Shown here: in pieces, positions 59,917-64,000 of the stretch
Position numbering within the stretch: the first letter of the stretch is position 1
Layout: every line of letters begins with the position of its first letter
Source: Burkholderia lata
GTDB lineage: Bacteria > Pseudomonadota > Gammaproteobacteria > Burkholderiales > Burkholderiaceae
Length of the DNA stretch: 64,000 nt
Direction of reading: 5' to 3'
NCBI RefSeq assembly: GCF_000012945.1
Contig: NC_007510.1
Span: 1-64,000, forward strand
Notes under the pieces: generated by a model
Database searches by the model: none
What the model was told of the DNA's origin: nothing
What the model saw: the letters and a program-made list of their open reading frames with translations, nothing else
Translations under genes and position numbers: made by a program

Positions 59917-60843
59917 ATGGAATTGCGCGCGCTGCGGTACTTCGTCGAGGTGGTTCGCCAGCAGAGTTTCACGGCGGCCGCCGACAAGCTGTTCGTGACC
60001 CAGCCGACCATCAGCAAGATGGTGAAGGCGCTCGAGGACGAGATCGGTTCGCCGCTGCTGCTACGCGACGGCCGGCAGATGGTGCTGACCGATGCAGGGC
60101 GGATCGTGTTCCAGCGTGGCCAGGACGTGCTCGCCGCGCAGGCGCAGCTGCAGTCGGAGCTGAACGATCTCGGCACGCTCGGGCGCGGCGAGCTGACGAT
60201 CGGGATCCCGCCGCTCGGCGGCTCGCTGTTCACGCCGATCATCGCCGCGTACAAGCAGCGCTATCCGAACATCGAGCTGAAGCTGTTCGAGCAGGGTGCG
60301 CGGATGATCGAGGCCGCGCTGACGTCGGGAGAGCTGGAGCTGGGCGGGCTGCTGGAGCCGGTCGATCCCGGCACCTTCGAGCGGCTGCCGATGGTGCGCG
60401 CGCCGCTGTGGCTCGTCGCCCCGCGCGAGTCGCGCTGGGAGGATCATGCGGCCGTGCCGCTCGCGGATCTCGCGCGCGAGTCGTTTGTGTTCTACGCGGA
60501 AAGCCTCGCGCTGCACGACGCGGTGCTCGACGCGTGCCGGCAAGTTGGCTTCACCCCGTCGATCGTGAGCCGCAGCGGCCACTGGGATTTCATGGCCGCG
60601 CTCGTGCATGCGGGGGTCGGTATCGCGCTGCTGCCCGAGCCGTATTGCCGTCGGCTCGACGCAGGCCAGTTCACGTGCCGGCCGATCGTCGAGCCGGAGA
60701 TCACGTGGGCGATCGCGCTCGGCTGGCTGAAGAAGGGGTATCTGTCGCACGCGGCGCGCGCGTGGCTTGAAGTGGCGCGGGCAACGCTGCCGATCGCGCC
60801 GGGTGACGATCTGGCGTTCGGCGGGTTGCGGGCGAGGGAGTGA
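59917..60843 (+). CDS. LysR-family regulator, CidR-like
   Basis: The 308-residue protein has the N-terminal LysR helix-turn-helix (ALRYFVEVVRQQSFTAAADK, LFVTQPTISKMVKALEDEIG) and a C-terminal effector-binding domain (LTIGIPPLGGSLFTPIIAAY). It is divergent from the cidAB-like pair with about 140 bp between, the usual layout for LysR control of its neighbour. In CidR systems acetate-related signals act as co-inducers; that is only an analogy here. Confidence 0.92.
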   Translation: MELRALRYFVEVVRQQSFTAAADKLFVTQPTISKMVKALEDEIGSPLLLRDGRQMVLTDAGRIVFQRGQDVLAAQAQLQSELNDLGTLGRGELTIGIPPLGGSLFTPIIAAYKQRYPNIELKLFEQGARMIEAALTSGELELGGLLEPVDPGTFERLPMVRAPLWLVAPRESRWEDHAAVPLADLARESFVFYAESLALHDAVLDACRQVGFTPSIVSRSGHWDFMAALVHAGVGIALLPEPYCRRLDAGQFTCRPIVEPEITWAIALGWLKKGYLSHAARAWLEVARATLPIAPGDDLAFGGLRARE

Positions 60844-60903
60844 CGCCCGCCGAAGCGGGCGGTAAATCGAACGAGGCGGGCGCAATGGCCGCCCGCCGCG
60901 CCT

Positions 60904-62466
60904 TCAATGCCCCATCGCCGGCCCCGCACCCTTTCTCGGCTTCGTGATCCACACGAGCCCCGCGAGTGCGCCGAACATGAACGCCGACAGCAGGAAGAAG
61001 TCGTTGGTCGCCATCATGAAGCCCTGCTGCGTGACGAGCTGGTTGAGCTGCGCATTGGCCGTCTGCCCGACGATGCCGAGCTGCGACAGCGCGCCCTGGT
61101 AGTCGGTGGTGTTCTGCGCATACACGCTCACCGATTCCGACAGCCGCGCGTGGTGATAGATCGCGTCGTTCTCCCAGAACGTCGAACTCGCCGCGGTGCC
61201 GATCGCGCCCGACAGCGTGCGCAGGAAGTTCGACAGCCCCGACGCGCTCGCGAGCCGGTCGTCGGAGATGCTCGACAGCGTGATCGTCGTCATCGGCACG
61301 AAGAAGCACGCGACGCCGATCCCCTGCACGAGACGCGGCAGGATCACATGGTTGAACGGCACGTCGAGCGTAAACGTCGAGTTCCAGATCGACACGCCGG
61401 CGAACACGATGAACGCGAAGCTCGCGACCATCCGCAGGTCGAGGCGATGCATGTTGCGGCCGATCAGCGGGGACAGCACGAGCGCGAGCAGCCCGACCGG
61501 CGCGGTCGCGAGGCCGGCCTTGCCGGCCGTGTAGCCCATCACCGTCTGCAGCCACAGCGGGAAGATCACGACCGAGCCGAAGAACGCCATGAAGCCGAAC
61601 GAGATGATCATCGCGCCGAGCGCGAAGTTGCGGTCCTTGAAGAGCGACAGGTCGACCACCGGCTCCTTCTCGGTCGCCTCCCACACGAGCATGAACGCGA
61701 GCGACACGACCGCGATCAGCGCGAGCGCGACGATGAATGTCGAGTTGAACCAGTCACGGTCCTTGCCGAGGTCGAGCATCATCTGCAGGCACGACACGCC
61801 GATCACGAGCAGCGCGAGGCCGATCGCGTCGATCCGCTGCTTCGACGTCTTCGTCTCGCGGCCGCGCAGCAGGAAATACGCGCAGGTCGCCGAGAAGATA
61901 CCGATCGGCAGGTTGATATAGAAGATCCATGGCCACGTGTAGTTGTCGCTGATCCAGCCGCCCAGCAACGGGCCGAAGATCGGTGCGACGATCACCGTCA
62001 TCGCCCATAGCCCGAGCGCGAGCCCGCGCTTCGCGGGCGGGTAGCTGCGCATCAGGATCGTCTGCGACAGCGGCACCATCGGCCCCGACACGAGGCCCTG
62101 CAGCAGCCGGAACGCGATCAGCGTCTCGAAGTTGGTCGCGAGGCCGCACAGCGCCGATGCGACCGTGAACGCAAGCACCGACAGGGTGAACAGCCGCACC
62201 TCGCCGACCCGCCGCGCGAGCCAGCCGGTAAGCGGCACCGCGATCGCGGAAGCCACCGAGTACGACGAGATCACCCAGGTGCCTTCGCTCGTCGCGACGC
62301 CGAGGCTGCCCGAGATGGTCGGCACCGCGACGTTCGCGATCGACGTGTCGAGCACTTCCATGAAGGTGCCGAGCGCGAGCCCGACGGTGAGCAGCGCGAG
62401 CGCACCGCCGGACAGCGGCGCGGGTTCGGCGGCGGGGGAGGCGGCGGATGCCGTGGTGGCGGACAT
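60904..62466 (-). CDS. DHA2-family multidrug efflux transporter (EmrB-like)
   Basis: The 520-residue inner-membrane protein has 14 predicted helices and the DHA2 signatures LGTFMEVLDTSIANVAVPTI and GWLARRVGEVRLFTLS. The central block RLLQGLVSGPMVPLSQTILM and the following RSYPPAKRGLALGLWAMT are typical. AGGAG precedes its ATG. A MarR regulator lies upstream on the same strand and an outer-membrane efflux lipoprotein starts nearby, suggesting a three-part pump whose adaptor lies outside the window. Confidence 0.93.
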   Translation of the reverse strand: MSATTASAASPAAEPAPLSGGALALLTVGLALGTFMEVLDTSIANVAVPTISGSLGVATSEGTWVISSYSVASAIAVPLTGWLARRVGEVRLFTLSVLAFTVASALCGLATNFETLIAFRLLQGLVSGPMVPLSQTILMRSYPPAKRGLALGLWAMTVIVAPIFGPLLGGWISDNYTWPWIFYINLPIGIFSATCAYFLLRGRETKTSKQRIDAIGLALLVIGVSCLQMMLDLGKDRDWFNSTFIVALALIAVVSLAFMLVWEATEKEPVVDLSLFKDRNFALGAMIISFGFMAFFGSVVIFPLWLQTVMGYTAGKAGLATAPVGLLALVLSPLIGRNMHRLDLRMVASFAFIVFAGVSIWNSTFTLDVPFNHVILPRLVQGIGVACFFVPMTTITLSSISDDRLASASGLSNFLRTLSGAIGTAASSTFWENDAIYHHARLSESVSVYAQNTTDYQGALSQLGIVGQTANAQLNQLVTQQGFMMATNDFFLLSAFMFGALAGLVWITKPRKGAGPAMGH

Positions 62467-62603
62467 CGGAATCTCCTAGACGCGGCGCGCGCGACGCGCC
62501 GGCACAACGCACGGGTGTGCGCCGCAGCGCAGCCCGGCCGGGTGGAACGGATAAACGGAAAAAGGGAGCGCGTGCCCTGTCATCTTCTGCCCAGACAGAT
62601 AAA

Positions 62604-62617
62604 TAAGCGAATGCTTA
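62604..62617. promoter_or_regulatory. Candidate MarR binding site before the efflux gene
   Basis: TAAGC-GAAT-GCTTA, a perfect inverted repeat with 5-bp arms between the marR stop and the pump start. The GCTTA half also occurs in the palindrome upstream of marR. Confidence 0.4.
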
Positions 62618-62643
62618 ACCTAGACATGGGGCCTCCGCGCACA

Positions 62644-63135
62644 TCAGCAATCCGCTTCGTCGTCGGGTTTCGGGCAACCGGTCGAGCCGGGCCCGTTGGC
62701 GATGAAGCGCTGCAGCAGGCCGGTGAGCGTCACAAGCTCGTCGGCCGAGAAACCGTCGAGCTGCGCGTTGAGCGCGGTGGCGATCAGCGACGGCAGCGCC
62801 CGGGCGGCTTCGGCGCCGCGTTCGGTCAACGTCAGCTCGATCATGCGGCGGTCCTGCTCGCTGCGCGAGCGGGCGACCAGCCCCTTGCGTTCGAGCCGGT
62901 CGAGCATCCGCGTCATCGAACCGCTGTCGTACGACATCTTGCGGGAAAGCTCGAACGGCGTGCGCGCATAGCCGCGCGACAGCAGCAGGATCACGCCGAT
63001 CTGCTGCGCGGTGAGGTCGAGCGGCTCGAGCGCACGGTCCATCCGCTCGACGAGCGCCTGCTTCGCCTTCGACAGGTAATAGCCGAGGCTCGTTTCCAGC
63101 TCGATGTTCTCGGGATCGTAGAGGCCGCCGGTCAT
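62644..63135 (-). CDS. MarR-family transcriptional regulator
   Basis: The 163-residue protein has the MarR winged helix (LTAQQIGVILLLSRGYARTP, SYDSGSMTRMLDRLERKGLV, ARSRSEQDRRMIELTLTERG). It likely represses the adjacent EmrB-like pump gene, with drug-like ligands as inducers. I chose ATG 63135 (MTGGLYDPENIELETSLGYY); the frame upstream is not family-like. Confidence 0.92.
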   Translation of the reverse strand: MTGGLYDPENIELETSLGYYLSKAKQALVERMDRALEPLDLTAQQIGVILLLSRGYARTPFELSRKMSYDSGSMTRMLDRLERKGLVARSRSEQDRRMIELTLTERGAEAARALPSLIATALNAQLDGFSADELVTLTGLLQRFIANGPGSTGCPKPDDEADC

Positions 63136-63194
63136 TCGATTGCGCGCGCAGCAATAGTGCGTTTCAGATTTAAACGCGCCCAGTATCTTGAAAA

Positions 63195-63210
63195 TTGATT
63201 GCTTAGTCAA
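63195..63210. promoter_or_regulatory. Candidate MarR operator upstream of marR
   Basis: TTGATTGCTTAGTCAA, an imperfect 16-bp palindrome (TTGA...TCAA arms), 60 bp upstream of the marR start. Autoregulation is inferred. Confidence 0.45.
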
Positions 63211-63300
63211 TATTATTTGAGGCAACCAGTTACGACGTGCATGTTGCACTGCCGGAGACTATGTTCTGACCGATGCGCCCGCGCTGCGGGCACCCCGAGG

Positions 63301-63594
63301 ATGTTCGCGATGCTGTTCCTGAAAAATGCCGCCGGCGCGCTGCGCCGCAACCTGACCGATACCGCTCATCATGCGTTTTCCGGGCCGCACCGCGGCTGGA
63401 AGATCGCGCTGTACGTGACGATGCTGGTGGTACCGGGCGGCTCGCTCGCGGCGCTCGGGTTCGCATGGTTCGATCATCGCCGGCAGCGCAACGCGAAAGA
63501 CGGCGCTCGCCGCACGGGCCAGCCGGCCGCGACGGAGCCGTCGACATGGCGGTCCGCCGCAGAACCGCTCCCGCTGCCCGCGCGCTGCCACTGA
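63301..63594 (+). CDS. Small membrane protein of unknown function
   Basis: The 97-residue protein has one hydrophobic helix (KIALYVTMLVVPGGSLAALG) followed by the basic WFDHRRQRNAKDGARR. No family recognised. It lies between a MarR gene and the efflux lipoprotein gene. ATG 63301 is chosen; the frame upstream is chance. Confidence 0.55.
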   Translation: MFAMLFLKNAAGALRRNLTDTAHHAFSGPHRGWKIALYVTMLVVPGGSLAALGFAWFDHRRQRNAKDGARRTGQPAATEPSTWRSAAEPLPLPARCH

Positions 63595-63862
63595 CAGCGC
63601 GCGTCTCCCGCCTTCCTGACTGCTCCGGCTGAGCGCCGGCCGCGCCACGCATGGCCGGCGTCGCCCCCCGTCTTCCTGTCAGCGGGCCGTAATGGCCGGT
63701 AAACCGGCCGCTCGCGCCGGTAACACATTCCTGTCGCCACGCACCGTACCCTTGGGGCTGCGCAGCTTTCCCGCCGTCAGTTACCATTTGTCCGCCAGCG
63801 GCACGACGACCGCATCGCGCGACGCCGCTCGCCGGACGTCGCGCCCAGACAGGAAAACCACC

Positions 63863-64000
63863 ATGCCGTACGCCTCCCTCCCGCGCGCCCTTCGCCCGCT
63901 GAGCGCCGCCGTCGCCGTCGCGACGGCCGTGCTGCTCGCCGGCTGCGCCGTCGGGCCCGACTATCACCGGCCCGACACGTCGATCCCCGCCGCCTACAAG
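63863..64000 (+). CDS. Outer-membrane efflux lipoprotein (NodT/OprM family), cut by window end
   Basis: The first 46 residues show a lipoprotein signal peptide with lipobox LLAGC (Cys28) followed by AVGPDYHRPDTSIPAAYK, the characteristic start of NodT/OprM-type efflux outer-membrane factors. It should form the exit duct of a pump, probably with the EmrB-like transporter. The rest lies outside the window. Confidence 0.9.
   Translation, partial: MPYASLPRALRPLSAAVAVATAVLLAGCAVGPDYHRPDTSIPAAYK

Noticed and set aside
57861..60770. Plus-strand open frame of 969 codons
   Set aside because: Antisense to fliL and cidAB, and out of frame with the lysR gene it overlaps. No domain is seen.

Overview
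The window looks like Burkholderia, most likely the Burkholderia cepacia complex, chromosome 1. It is GC-rich with betaproteobacterial rRNA genes, a dnaA-dnaN-gyrB block, a fliLMNOPQR flagellar operon, a Gram-negative porin, egtB-egtD and DHA2-type efflux genes. Nothing was searched; all calls come from reading the sequence and from knowledge of the protein families.

Layout. 0-5.6 kb: dnaA, dnaN, gyrB. 5.6-22.3 kb: an accessory island, visibly AT-richer than its surroundings. Its core is a tight eight-gene operon (6353-20366): a BrxR-like WYL regulator, a BrxA-like protein, a BrxF-like P-loop protein, a 1391-residue BrxC/PglY-like ATPase, a type I HsdS-like specificity subunit broken by a frameshift, a PglZ phosphatase-family protein, a type I HsdM-like methyltransferase and a HerA/DUF853-like ATPase. 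This is a BREX-like defence locus in which an HsdM/HsdS pair sits where PglX would be expected. Behind it lie an XRE regulator with a palindromic operator and a SymE-like toxin gene with a predicted SymR-like antisense RNA. 22.5-28.0 kb: one rRNA operon on the minus strand, with no tRNA in its 16S-23S spacer.

28.2-31.2 kb: a catalase-family peroxidase and cytochrome b561 pair, divergent from an ECF sigma and anti-sigma pair. The shared intergenic region carries two back-to-back copies of one ECF-type promoter. 31.2-34.9 kb: a secreted protein and three small unknown genes among six copies of a 38-bp repeat that ends in a DnaA-box-like motif. 35-41.6 kb: tRNA-Val(GAC), a DUF2628 protein, an ECF41-type sigma factor with its AhpD-like partner and a matching promoter, ergothioneine genes egtB-egtD, and three small exported proteins.

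41.8-46.9 kb: a type III restriction-modification pair whose Res nuclease motif looks degenerate. 47.2-53.6 kb: a porin, a two-component system and a nitrate/sulfonate-type ABC transporter. 53.8-58.2 kb: fliL to fliR. 58.6-60.8 kb: cidAB with a divergent LysR regulator. 60.9-64 kb: an EmrB-type pump, a MarR regulator, a small membrane protein, and the start of an outer-membrane efflux lipoprotein cut by the window end.

The strongest candidate for a little-described system is the BREX/type I hybrid operon. Its specificity gene is frameshifted and its regulator lacks the expected DNA-binding domain, so this copy may be damaged or newly deregulated.
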